Positions 52,035-60,295 of a DNA stretch of 64,000 nucleotides are shown here, piece after piece. The notes beneath the pieces were generated by a model that saw nothing but the letters and a program-made list of their open reading frames with translations, ran no database searches and was not told the DNA's origin. Position 1 is the stretch's first letter; each line of letters starts with the position of its first letter. Made by a program: the position numbers and the translations under genes. The stretch is from Thalassotalea atypica (GTDB lineage: Bacteria > Pseudomonadota > Gammaproteobacteria > Enterobacterales > Alteromonadaceae): NCBI RefSeq assembly GCF_030295975.1, contig NZ_AP027364.1:2294001-2358000 (forward strand), given 5' to 3'.

Positions 52035-52480
52035 ACATTAAATTTACGCTAGCTCCTAAACACAACAAAGCATCAATTAAACGTTTTTATCGACAGCAGA
52101 ATTACAATGCACGTTTTAAAGGACTCGACTATTGTTTTATTGCAACTATCGATGATGACATTATTGGTTGCTTAATTATCAGCCAACTCATACCTCACAA
52201 TCATCAGTTATTGCTGCACGGATTGGTTACGCATAACCAACAACAAGGGTTAGGCGTTGCAAGCCAACTCCTTGAATTTTCAGTTTTTTATATGAAGAAA
52301 ACAAACAGCGAATCAACCAGTGAGTTGTTTTGCTTTGCAGACGAGTCGCTATCAGACTTTTACTCAAAAAGTGGCTTTTCTATGGTGGATGCCTGTCTGC
52401 TCAATGAAGAATTAGGTCATAGATACAGCGCCTACAAGAAATACAATAAAGCGCTAGTTATCTTTAAAATTATCACTTAA
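52031..52480 (+). CDS. GNAT family N-acetyltransferase
   Basis: A 149-residue GNAT protein. The core is DDDIIGCLIISQL, LHGLVTHNQQQGLGVASQLLEFSVFYM (motif A: Q-Q-G-L-G-V-A) and FADESLSDFYSKSGFSMVDA. The first ~20 residues (RFYRQQNYNARFKGLD) match a subgroup that acts on small amines or proteins. Its start overlaps the DUF2007 stop, and its 3' end overlaps the convergent sirtuin gene by 27 bases. Confidence 0.85.
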   Translation: MNIKFTLAPKHNKASIKRFYRQQNYNARFKGLDYCFIATIDDDIIGCLIISQLIPHNHQLLLHGLVTHNQQQGLGVASQLLEFSVFYMKKTNSESTSELFCFADESLSDFYSKSGFSMVDACLLNEELGHRYSAYKKYNKALVIFKIIT

Positions 52481-53158
52481 TTTTTTAGTTAACACAGGCA
52501 ATCCTTTGACCGCCGTTTGCTTAATTATCGTCAAATTTGATAACTGTGCGACCGCGTCATTGACCGCAGGTTTTGGATCAAGGTAGTAGATAGAGCAATC
52601 TTTTGAAGCAAATCCCGCTAAACTTGCTGCCGGGTACACTTGCATGGATGTACCAATAATTATTACGATATCGGCTTGTGAAACAAGTTCAATGGCGCAG
52701 TCTAACATAGGAACCTGTTCACCAAACCAAACGATAAATGGGCGCAACTGTCCGCCCAATTCACAGCAATCACCCCACTTTATATCTTTAACCCAAGGGT
52801 AAACCAAATTCGAATCTCGCGTGCTTTGTGCTTTTAACAGTTCGCCATGCAAATGAATGACAGTAGAACTACCCGCTCGCTCATGTAAATCGTCGACGTT
52901 CTGAGTAATAATAGTAACGTCAAACTGCTGCTCAAGTTGTTTTAATACTTGGTGACCTAAGTTAGGCTTTACCTGAATAAGTTGGCGTCTACGTTGATTA
53001 TAGAAGTCGAGTACTAATTGTGAATTGGCGTGCCAGCCCTCTGGAGATGCAACGTCCATAACGTCGTGCCCTTCCCACAGGCCGTCAGCGTCCCTAAATG
53101 TATTAATACCACTTTCAGCGCTCATTCCTGCACCGGACAATACAACCAATCGTTTCAT
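52454..53158 (-). CDS. cobB: Sir2-family NAD-dependent protein deacylase, short form
   Basis: A 234-residue sirtuin. NAD-binding motifs are VLSGAGMSAESGINTFRDADGLW and TQNVDDLHERAG; the catalytic His104 is in VIHLHGEL. Late motifs IVWFGEQVP, IIGTSMQVYPAASL and YYLDPKP are present. The Zn-binding Cys pairs of CobB are absent: only Cys131-Cys132 remain in the small domain. A Zn-free class of bacterial sirtuins shows this form. It removes acyl groups from protein lysines. The 3' end overlaps the convergent GNAT gene. Confidence 0.88.
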   Translation of the reverse strand: MKRLVVLSGAGMSAESGINTFRDADGLWEGHDVMDVASPEGWHANSQLVLDFYNQRRRQLIQVKPNLGHQVLKQLEQQFDVTIITQNVDDLHERAGSSTVIHLHGELLKAQSTRDSNLVYPWVKDIKWGDCCELGGQLRPFIVWFGEQVPMLDCAIELVSQADIVIIIGTSMQVYPAASLAGFASKDCSIYYLDPKPAVNDAVAQLSNLTIIKQTAVKGLPVLTKKLSDNFKDN

Positions 53159-53243
53159 TTTTGAGTCATTCCTACGCTAGCTCACTGAATCTTTATATAC
53201 ATCAACATATTAGCGTGGCGTTATTCATGTGCACCAGATCAGG

Positions 53244-53972
53244 TTAGCCTTTTTCAAAGATAAGAACAAAGCGATCTGTCTTACGTCGCATTTCTGGTTT
53301 AAATGGAGAAATAGTACGTTCATCTCTCGGATTCGCTAATATGTTTGAGTCAACCACCAGCTTAAACCCCAAACTAGCAACTTCTTTTTTAACGTATTCG
53401 ACATCAATTCGATGAAGCTCTTGTGAAAATTCAATACCGCTTCCAGGTTTTGCCGAGTGATCGACAATTACTAATTTACCACCGGGTTTAATTGCAGAGG
53501 TTATTTGAGGCAAAAAACTATCTTTATCAATTTTCCAACCTTCAACTTGGTGATAAATGTCATGGTAACCAAGTATATAAAACATCGCATCAAAGCTTTG
53601 TTTTTTCAGGCCTAAATCTTCAGTCTCTTTATCGAAGCGTTGAACATTGGGTAAACGATTGTTTGCTAAGCGCGCTACCAATTCCTTTTCAATCCACGGC
53701 ATATACGCTTGGTTATTATGTAAATAAACACGACCTTCAGCGCCAACTACATCACTAATAATTTCACTGTAATAGCCTCCGCCGCCCAATAGATCAAAGA
53801 CTTTCATGCCAGGTTTAATGCCTGCAAGGCCAACAACCTCCGCCCCTTTACTTGAATTGTCTCGTTGAATGTCATTGGCATGCCGCTCGTTTGGTTTAAA
53901 TATCAGATCGGCTGCAGAAGAAGAAAAAGCAAAAGAACAACAGAACATTAATACTAGTGCTAGGTTTTTCAT
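53244..53972 (-). CDS. Exported SAM-dependent methyltransferase-like protein (COG4798 type)
   Basis: A 242-residue protein with a Rossmann methyltransferase core: motif I KVFDLLGGGGYYSEIISDVVG, acidic motif at SFDAMFYILGYHD, and motif IV-like LPQITSAIKPGGKLVIVDHSAKPGSG. It also carries a clear Sec signal peptide (ALVLMFCCSFAFSSSAADL). SAM is not expected in the periplasm, so it may use another ligand. The same layout occurs in COG4798 proteins from other Alteromonadales. The substrate is unknown. Confidence 0.85.
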   Translation of the reverse strand: MKNLALVLMFCCSFAFSSSAADLIFKPNERHANDIQRDNSSKGAEVVGLAGIKPGMKVFDLLGGGGYYSEIISDVVGAEGRVYLHNNQAYMPWIEKELVARLANNRLPNVQRFDKETEDLGLKKQSFDAMFYILGYHDIYHQVEGWKIDKDSFLPQITSAIKPGGKLVIVDHSAKPGSGIEFSQELHRIDVEYVKKEVASLGFKLVVDSNILANPRDERTISPFKPEMRRKTDRFVLIFEKG

Positions 53973-54136
53973 GTATTTCCCTATTAATTATCATCGTAAT
54001 CGTTGGTAAAACAGTATAGAGCAACGTTTCTTGCAATAGTACAATAAACCGACAAAATGCATTACTTTTAAGTCAGAGACAATCAATTTATTACAAAGTA
54101 TTTCAATGACTAGCAATAACGTAGTGTTATAACCAG

Positions 54137-54358
54137 TCAATTGAATTTGCCATTATTCCAATAAATATATTTTATTCTTTGATAAAGCTTATAACCGAAT
54201 AAACACCAGACAAGCTCTACGATAAACCATAAAAATTTATATCGATGAACGCCTGCGCTAACCATGGTTTCTGAAGTCACATTGGCGAAGTCAAAAAAAA
54301 ATGAATTAGCTACTGCCATCCAAAAAAGCAGTAACATCAGATGAAATATTTTAACCAT
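54137..54358 (-). CDS. Small two-helix membrane protein
   Basis: A 73-residue frame with two hydrophobic helices (IFHLMLLLFWMAVANSFFF and FLWFIVELVWCLFGYKLY) joined by a polar loop, ending in a basic tail. I do not recognise it. The composition (Trp-rich helices, positive tail) and lack of a competing frame favour a real gene. The 205-base stretch between it and the next gene holds no other feature I can name. Confidence 0.5.
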   Translation of the reverse strand: MVKIFHLMLLLFWMAVANSFFFDFANVTSETMVSAGVHRYKFLWFIVELVWCLFGYKLYQRIKYIYWNNGKFN

Positions 54359-54563
54359 TACTTATGAAAACTAAATCAAATTGCATTGCTATTTTAATCG
54401 ATTACTACACACACCTACAGTCAAAAAACACAATCTATATCAAGGTTTAATACCAAGATAAAACTCAATTATTCGATACCGTATAAACTTTGACTTCAAT
54501 CAAATATCTTTAAAAAAAATCATGTCATGGTAACTACACTACTTAAATTAACTTGGTCTTATT

Positions 54564-56039
54564 ATGGGCACAGCAGTACAACATTGGTCTTTTTCGAAAG
54601 AAAACTATCAAGCGTTCCAGGAAAAGCTGTACTTACAACTGGATCAATTAAAGGATGTTATCGAGTCACCCAGCTTTGGCGATGAACCATTGAAAATGGG
54701 GGCTGAGTTAGAAATGTACATTACAGATGATAAGGGGCTTGTCAGCTCGAATAACCTAGCATTGTTAACATCATTGAATGATAACCAGTTTCAGCCCGAG
54801 CTTAATCAATACAATATAGAATTAAATCTCTCCCCTGTTGATACAATAGGTAAGCCTTTTTCTAGACTGCATCAAGAGATCGATTCCAAAACACTAAAAC
54901 TAAAAAAGGTAGCAAAAAAGCACAAAGTCAAGATTGTGCCGATTGGTATTTTACCGACACTTACGCAAGAACATCTAAATATTGCACACATGACTAATGT
55001 GCCGCGATACCACAATTTAGCAAACCATCTATATGAAAAGCGCGGTAAGGCGTTTGAGATAAACATTAACGGAAAAGAACCCTTATCCATCACCTTTAAT
55101 GATATTTGTGCTGAAGGGGCAAACACCTCCTTTCAAGTGCATTTAATGACTAAACCAGAGCGTTTTAGTAGCGTCTTCAATGCGGCACAGTTAACGGCCC
55201 CTTTGGTCGCTGCTATTGCCGCAAATTCACCGGTATTTTTAGGTAATGAACTGTGGGATGAAACTCGAATTGCATTGTTCAAACAATCTTTAGACATCAG
55301 GCTTCGAGAGCAAACGAGTTGGCAGCAACCCACGCGTGTTAATTTTGGGTTTGGTTGGGTAAGAAATGGGCCACTAGAGCTCTTTGCAGAGGCCGTTTCA
55401 CTATACCCAATTATTTTACCTTCGATAGATGACAGCCCAGCAGAAGGTAATTTACCAAAGTTAACCGAACTATCAACCCACATGGGCACACTTTGGCCAT
55501 GGCATCGCCCTGTATATAGCAATCATGGCAAAGGACATGTGCGAATAGAGTTTAGAGCCATTCCGGCTGGTCCAACAAACATCGACATGGTGGCCAATGC
55601 CGCCTTTGCTATTGGACTGGCAAACGGCTTAGCCGACAACATTGAACAATACCTCAATGTAATTCCTTTTAGGTTTGCTGAATACAATTTTTACCGGGCC
55701 GCTCAACACGGCATTCACGCCAAAATTCTTTGGCCATTAGAAAACAAACATCATCCAACAGAAGTTGCAATCAAAACAGTGCTAAATGACTTAATACCAA
55801 CTGCCAGAAAAGGCTTGCTTGACTTAGGAATCGAATACAGTGATGTCGATACCTACCTAAATATTATCGAGCAAAGATTAAATAACGAAATAACCGGTGC
55901 AATTTGGCAAAAAAGGACATTGGAAAGTTATCGTAAAACACAAACTAAAGACAAAGCTGCTCAATCTTTAGTAATAAAATATTTGGCTAACAGTCAAATG
56001 GGTCTACCAGTTTCACAATGGGAGCAACCATGGCTATAA
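54564..56039 (+). CDS. GCS2-like glutamate-cysteine ligase family protein
   Basis: A 491-residue protein of the glutamine-synthetase-like carboxylate-amine ligase group. It has a MGAELEMYITDDKG motif (the Glu-x-Glu metal site), YNIELNLSPVDT, GANTSFQVHLM, RTNFGFGWVRNGPLELF-type segments and FRAIPAGPTNIDM, where an Arg and several His probably bind nucleotide and substrate. Related enzymes join glutamate to an amine. Its stop overlaps the next gene, an AspA/AstE-like hydrolase, by ten bases, so the two act together. The substrate is unknown. Confidence 0.78.
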   Translation: MGTAVQHWSFSKENYQAFQEKLYLQLDQLKDVIESPSFGDEPLKMGAELEMYITDDKGLVSSNNLALLTSLNDNQFQPELNQYNIELNLSPVDTIGKPFSRLHQEIDSKTLKLKKVAKKHKVKIVPIGILPTLTQEHLNIAHMTNVPRYHNLANHLYEKRGKAFEININGKEPLSITFNDICAEGANTSFQVHLMTKPERFSSVFNAAQLTAPLVAAIAANSPVFLGNELWDETRIALFKQSLDIRLREQTSWQQPTRVNFGFGWVRNGPLELFAEAVSLYPIILPSIDDSPAEGNLPKLTELSTHMGTLWPWHRPVYSNHGKGHVRIEFRAIPAGPTNIDMVANAAFAIGLANGLADNIEQYLNVIPFRFAEYNFYRAAQHGIHAKILWPLENKHHPTEVAIKTVLNDLIPTARKGLLDLGIEYSDVDTYLNIIEQRLNNEITGAIWQKRTLESYRKTQTKDKAAQSLVIKYLANSQMGLPVSQWEQPWL

Positions 56040-57061
56040 ATTTCTCTAAACTCAGTTATTTTCAAAACCTTACAGCTAACGACATCCCAAACACCTATCA
56101 CAAGTGGTTAAGTGATTTGACGGCGCCTACCATCATAGACTTCAAAAAAGAAGGCTGCGATCGTTGGCGCGTGGTGACAACGTTGTTACATGGCAACGAG
56201 CCTTCTGGCTTTATCGCCTTATATCAATGGATAAAGCAAGAAGCATTCAAAGATATTGCCGTAAATATTCGCTTTATCGTTTGCTCAGTCGAGGCAGCCA
56301 AGTTTGAGCCAGCTTTTAGCACTCGCTTTTTGTCTGGTGGTAAGGACATTAACCGCTGTTTTGGTATTAAAAGTCTGGCTGACTACTATCTACGTGCAGA
56401 GCTTATTGCCAGCTGTATTAGGCAGGTTAAACCAGAAGCCGTTGTCGACTTGCATAATACCTCCGGTAAAAGTGCTTCGTTTTGTGTAAGTTGCCACGAA
56501 GATAAAGAGCATTTGGCACTCGCCACATTATTTTGCAATAACGTGATTATTACTGATTTAAATATTGGTGCATTAATGGAGCAGAATTTCTCATGTTCTA
56601 TTGTTGCTATCGAATGTGGTGGAGCTTTAGAGCAAACAGCACATGACACTGCATTAAGAGGCTTAGGTCAGTTTTGTGCTAAGGAGAATATTCTAGTCGA
56701 TGAAATTGATGAAGACTTCGACGTATTTCATCAACCGGTTAGGTTCAAACTGAATCAAACAACTGAGCTGAACTATACCAACACATTACCTGATAATGGC
56801 GTATCACTTAGGCCTGACATTGAAGAACTTAATCGTGGCATAACACCTAGTGGAACTTCAATTGGTTGGGTAGATGATGCTGGTTTGTCTAATTTCAACA
56901 TTGAGGATGCAGAAACTCACGGTAACGTTGATGATTATTTTGACATTGTTGACAACCAAATGTTCACAAAATGTGATCTAAGATTATTCATGGCAACAAC
57001 AAACCCGACGATTGCTGTTCATGACTGTCTATTCTATTTTATTAACGAAAACAAAGAATAA
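56030..57061 (+). CDS. Succinylglutamate desuccinylase/aspartoacylase family hydrolase
   Basis: A 343-residue M14-like zinc amidase. The Zn ligands are His and Glu of LLHGNEPSGF and a later His in VDLHNTSGKS; a VAIECGGALEQTAHD segment supplies the catalytic Glu. It hydrolyses an N-acyl amino acid or related amide. ATG at 56030 with GGAG ahead is preferred to ATG at 56018. It starts inside the ligase gene, so it should process the product or substrate of that enzyme. It is not inside an arginine-degrading (ast) operon. Confidence 0.82.
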   Translation: MAINFSKLSYFQNLTANDIPNTYHKWLSDLTAPTIIDFKKEGCDRWRVVTTLLHGNEPSGFIALYQWIKQEAFKDIAVNIRFIVCSVEAAKFEPAFSTRFLSGGKDINRCFGIKSLADYYLRAELIASCIRQVKPEAVVDLHNTSGKSASFCVSCHEDKEHLALATLFCNNVIITDLNIGALMEQNFSCSIVAIECGGALEQTAHDTALRGLGQFCAKENILVDEIDEDFDVFHQPVRFKLNQTTELNYTNTLPDNGVSLRPDIEELNRGITPSGTSIGWVDDAGLSNFNIEDAETHGNVDDYFDIVDNQMFTKCDLRLFMATTNPTIAVHDCLFYFINENKE

Positions 57062-57072
57062 TACTCATTGTT

Positions 57073-57110
57073 AAGGCCAACTTAAGACATATGTAGTTGG
57101 CCTTCTTATT
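57073..57110 (+). terminator. Terminator after the hydrolase gene
   Basis: AAGGCCAACT (57073-57082) pairs with AGTTGGCCTT (57095-57104) around 12 bases, followed by CTTATT. The T run is interrupted, so it is a moderate terminator. Confidence 0.6.
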
Positions 57111-57266
57111 GAGTATGTACTATCGGTTACTCACAGAAATGTTAGTCAAACGAAACAACAGCGCACAAACCACCCTGATACTGCTCAAAAAACACCCTTT
57201 GTACAGATAAATATCACAAAAAAACACATTTAGAGCAAATAAACTAAATTTACCCTTGATTTTTAA

Positions 57267-57424
57267 TATGATGCTGGCAAAGTGAACTGGTCGGTATGAA
57301 AACCGTTCAACTTTTACATGAGTCCCACCATTAAAAGTATCCCTTCGTAGATAGAACCGCAGTACTACGAATGATCTGCGTTCAAATTTACATTACACGA
57401 TTGTATTAAAACAACTTAAAGGAG
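57267..57424 (+). promoter_or_regulatory. Long structured leader of asnB
   Basis: A TATGAT hexamer at 57267-57272 could be the -10 box; no good -35 is visible. The leader then has two overlapping hairpins: TTCGTAG/CTACGAA (57344-57350 with 57365-57371) and GAAC-c-GCAG/CTGCGTTC (57354-57362 with 57376-57383). They share bases and exclude each other. AAGGAG at 57419-57424 is the asnB ribosome site. The rest of the 373-base gap 57062-57434 holds only the upstream terminator. Confidence 0.4.
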
Positions 57425-57434
57425 TAGCGCTTCA

Positions 57435-59099
57435 ATGTGTTCGATCTTTGGTATATTAGACATAAAAACTGGTGCTCAGGCATTACGCCCAAAAGCACTT
57501 GAATGCTCACGATTATTACGCCACCGCGGACCTGATTGGTCAGGTATCTATCAAAATGATAACGCCATTTTAGTTCATGAACGACTGTCTATTGTCGATA
57601 CTGAACATGGTGCACAACCTCTATACAATCAAGACAAAACTCACGTGCTCGCTGTCAATGGTGAAATATATAATCACAAAGCACTTGCAGAAACACTTAC
57701 TGTAGATTACGAATTTCAAACAGGCTCAGATTGCGAAGTTATCTTGCCGTTATATGAAGAACATGGCGTGCAATTTATCGACAAATTGCAAGGCATGTTT
57801 GCATTTTGCTTATACAACGAAAAAGACAACAGTTATCTTATCGCTCGAGATCATATTGGCATAATTCCACTTTATACCGGTTATGATGCCGATGGTAACT
57901 TCTATGTCGCGTCAGAAATGAAAGCACTAATGCCGCTATGTAAAACCGTTGAGGAATTTCCTCCTGGCTACGTATTAGATAGTCGAGTTGGAAAACCAGA
58001 GAAATATTATCGCCGCAATTGGCAAAAATTTGATGCCATCAAAGATAACTTTACCAGCAAAACAAAAATTCGAGAGGCACTCGAAGAATCAGTAAAAAGT
58101 CACTTAATGACAGATGTGCCTTATGGCGTGTTGTTATCGGGCGGCTTAGATTCTTCATTAATTTCAGCGATCACGCAAAAATTTGCGGCAAGGCGTATTG
58201 AAGATAATGACTTAGCTGAAGCATGGTGGCCCAAAGTCCATTCCTTTGCATGTGGTTTGGAAGGCTCTCCTGATTTAGAAGCAGCCCAAAAAGTTGCCGA
58301 TAGCATAGGAACCATTCATCACAGCGTACTGTTTACTGAGCAAGAAGGCATAGACGCACTAAAAGAAGTGATTTATCACCTTGAAACCTACGATGTCACG
58401 ACAATTCGTGCCTCTACCCCAATGTACTTAATGGCACGTAAAATTAAAGCTATGGGCATAAAAATGGTGTTGTCAGGTGAAGGAGCAGACGAGATATTTG
58501 GTGGTTACTTATATTTCCACAAAGCGCCTAACGCACAAGAGTTTCACGAAGAACTTAACCGTAAACTAGACAAATTGCATATGTTCGACTGTCTTCGCGC
58601 CAATAAATCAATGTCAGCTTGGGGCATTGAGGCTCGCGTACCATTTTTAGATAAAAACTTTATGGATGTTGCCATGCGCATCAATCCAAACGATAAAATG
58701 TGCGGTGACGGCAAAATAGAGAAAGGCATTTTACGTTCTTCTTTTGAAGGATATTTACCCGAAGAAATACTGTGGCGCCAAAAAGAACAGTTTTCTGATG
58801 GTGTCGGTTACTCATGGATTGATGGCTTAAAAACACATGTAGAGTCACAAGTGACCGATCAGCAATTGGCAAGTGCAGAGTACAAGTTCCCTGTTAATAC
58901 ACCGGACACCAAAGAAGCCTATTTCTACCGCTGTATTTTTGAAGAACATTTTCCACTAGCAAGCGCTGCTGAATGTGTACCGGGTGGTAAATCTGTTGCC
59001 TGTTCAACGCCACAGGCGTTAGCATGGGATGAAAGCTTCACTAAAATGGCAGATCCCTCTGGACGCGCAGTTCAAAACATACATAACGACAGTTACTAA
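57435..59099 (+). CDS. asnB: Asparagine synthetase B (glutamine-hydrolysing)
   Basis: A 554-residue enzyme, equal in length to E. coli AsnB. The class II amidotransferase domain uses Cys2 (MCSIFGILD) and contains LRHRGPDWSG, VNGEIYNH and GSDCEVILPLYE. The synthetase domain has the pyrophosphate loop LLSGGLDSSLISA (~233-245) and the acceptor region VLSGEGADEIFGGYLYFHKAPN. It makes asparagine from aspartate using ATP and glutamine. It is transcribed alone behind a long leader and followed by a terminator. Confidence 0.97.
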   Translation: MCSIFGILDIKTGAQALRPKALECSRLLRHRGPDWSGIYQNDNAILVHERLSIVDTEHGAQPLYNQDKTHVLAVNGEIYNHKALAETLTVDYEFQTGSDCEVILPLYEEHGVQFIDKLQGMFAFCLYNEKDNSYLIARDHIGIIPLYTGYDADGNFYVASEMKALMPLCKTVEEFPPGYVLDSRVGKPEKYYRRNWQKFDAIKDNFTSKTKIREALEESVKSHLMTDVPYGVLLSGGLDSSLISAITQKFAARRIEDNDLAEAWWPKVHSFACGLEGSPDLEAAQKVADSIGTIHHSVLFTEQEGIDALKEVIYHLETYDVTTIRASTPMYLMARKIKAMGIKMVLSGEGADEIFGGYLYFHKAPNAQEFHEELNRKLDKLHMFDCLRANKSMSAWGIEARVPFLDKNFMDVAMRINPNDKMCGDGKIEKGILRSSFEGYLPEEILWRQKEQFSDGVGYSWIDGLKTHVESQVTDQQLASAEYKFPVNTPDTKEAYFYRCIFEEHFPLASAAECVPGGKSVACSTPQALAWDESFTKMADPSGRAVQNIHNDSY

Positions 59100-59115
59100 A
59101 ATCCTACTAAACTCT

Positions 59116-59147
59116 AAGGCGTCACCCCATTAGTTGGCGCCTTTTTT
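59116..59147 (+). terminator. Terminator after asnB
   Basis: AAGGCGTCA (59116-59124) pairs with TGGCGCCTT (59135-59143) with one G-T pair, followed by T to 59147. Confidence 0.85.
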
Positions 59148-59309
59148 AATGTTCCATTTTTGTAAATTTGTTCAAAAATTGTCTCAAATTTATAAAACGT
59201 TAATTAAACCTACAAAAACCTTAAAAAAAAGCGCATTTTGCTTTATTGTATTAACCATTACATGACTAACTACGGTCAACTAAGTACCGTTTAACAAACA
59301 GGTTTCCCA

Positions 59310-60107
59310 TTGAATAACAGATCTGAAGACAACATTCCAAATATCGTTCTAGATAACGATGATGTTGAAGCTTATAAAAGTACAAAAAAGCAAAAAGCAG
59401 CAACCCCATCAAAACAGGCAGTTCCATCTACGCCAGTTAAAGCTAAAACGCCAGGCTTTTTAGTGTTTACATCTGTCTTGATTTATATGCTTGTTGGTGG
59501 CGCTGGCTATTGGTTTTATCAACAAGACTTGCAAAACAAAGCTTTATTACAGTCCTCAGAGCGCCGAATTGTTGAATTGGAAAAGCAGCTGTCGGCAACA
59601 GGCGAGGAAATGGGCGAATCTACCGTTGCGTTAAAAGCAAAGCTTGAAGGCCTTATTCAGAAAACAGATACTTTGTGGAAGGAAATGGACAAGCTTTGGG
59701 CATCCGCTTGGCGCAAAAACCAGTCAGAAATCAAAGCGTTGGTTGCTCAGAATAAGAAACAAGCAACGTTAAACAGCCAAAATAAAGCATCATTTGTAGC
59801 TGCTTCTGGTTTTATTAAGGAAGTACAAGAAAATCAAACGCTGGCCGAATTCAATGTCTCTGCCTTATCGGAAAAGCTAGATCAGTTACAGCAGCTAAAA
59901 GGTAAGTTTGATGATCTTACGGCTCAATACAATACCTTAGAAAGCAAATCATCGCAGCGCGACAAAAGCCAATTGGAAGTGGCGACAAGCTTAAATCAAT
60001 TAGAAATGAGTGTGAATGCCCTGCTCGACAAGGTAGAAAGATTACAAACTACTCCCACAAAAAGCAGCACACCTCAACCAGTTAACGCAGCCCCCCCCGT
60101 GCAATAA
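59310..60107 (+). CDS. Single-pass membrane protein with periplasmic coiled coil
   Basis: A 265-residue protein I do not recognise. A ~48-residue polar N-terminus rich in Lys/Pro/Thr is cytoplasmic. One helix follows (FLVFTSVLIYMLVGGAGYWFYQ), then a long heptad-like coiled coil (residues ~75-250, e.g. LLQSSERRIVELEKQLSA and LSEKLDQLQQLKGKFDDLTAQYNTLE), and a short Pro-rich tail. The build resembles envelope scaffolding proteins, but no family is clear. The start is TTG at 59310 with AGG eight bases ahead. It has its own terminator. Confidence 0.78.
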   Translation: MNNRSEDNIPNIVLDNDDVEAYKSTKKQKAATPSKQAVPSTPVKAKTPGFLVFTSVLIYMLVGGAGYWFYQQDLQNKALLQSSERRIVELEKQLSATGEEMGESTVALKAKLEGLIQKTDTLWKEMDKLWASAWRKNQSEIKALVAQNKKQATLNSQNKASFVAASGFIKEVQENQTLAEFNVSALSEKLDQLQQLKGKFDDLTAQYNTLESKSSQRDKSQLEVATSLNQLEMSVNALLDKVERLQTTPTKSSTPQPVNAAPPVQ

Positions 60108-60116
60108 CCTAAATTT

Positions 60117-60151
60117 AACAAACAAGCCGACACTTAGTCGGCTTGTTTGTT
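60117..60151 (+). terminator. Strong terminator, 15-bp perfect stem
   Basis: AACAAACAAGCCGAC, five-base loop, GTCGGCTTGTTTGTT. The downstream arm is itself T-rich. It lies ten bases past the coiled-coil gene and may also serve the reverse gene at 60296. Confidence 0.85.
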
Positions 60152-60295
60152 AATGGCATAAGTCAAATCCTCACCTGACAGCATTAAAACCAAAATTCAA
60201 TCTAGTCTAACAATCTTGTCTATGTCAGTAGTAGATTCATGGATAGCTAAATTTAACTCCTGCTCTGTGTTATTCATAAAAAGAAAGTTGACTCA

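Noticed and set aside
52454-52480. Overlap of the GNAT and sirtuin genes as a frameshift or assembly error
   Set aside because: The genes are convergent, both C-termini look intact and a 27-base tail overlap is normal.
54564-56039. Glutamate-cysteine ligase GshA
   Set aside because: The sequence does not follow gammaproteobacterial GshA, and the gene is fused in an overlapping operon with an AspA/AstE-like hydrolase, which suggests a different role.
57296-57334. 12-codon frame in the asnB leader as an asparagine-sensing leader peptide
   Set aside because: It contains no Asn codon and only a poor ribosome site, so it cannot sense asparagine in the usual way.
60091-60098. Run of eight C near the end of the coiled-coil gene as a phase-variation tract
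   Set aside because: It lies within the last five codons, so slippage would change only the tail. No comparable tract lies in a promoter or early in a gene.
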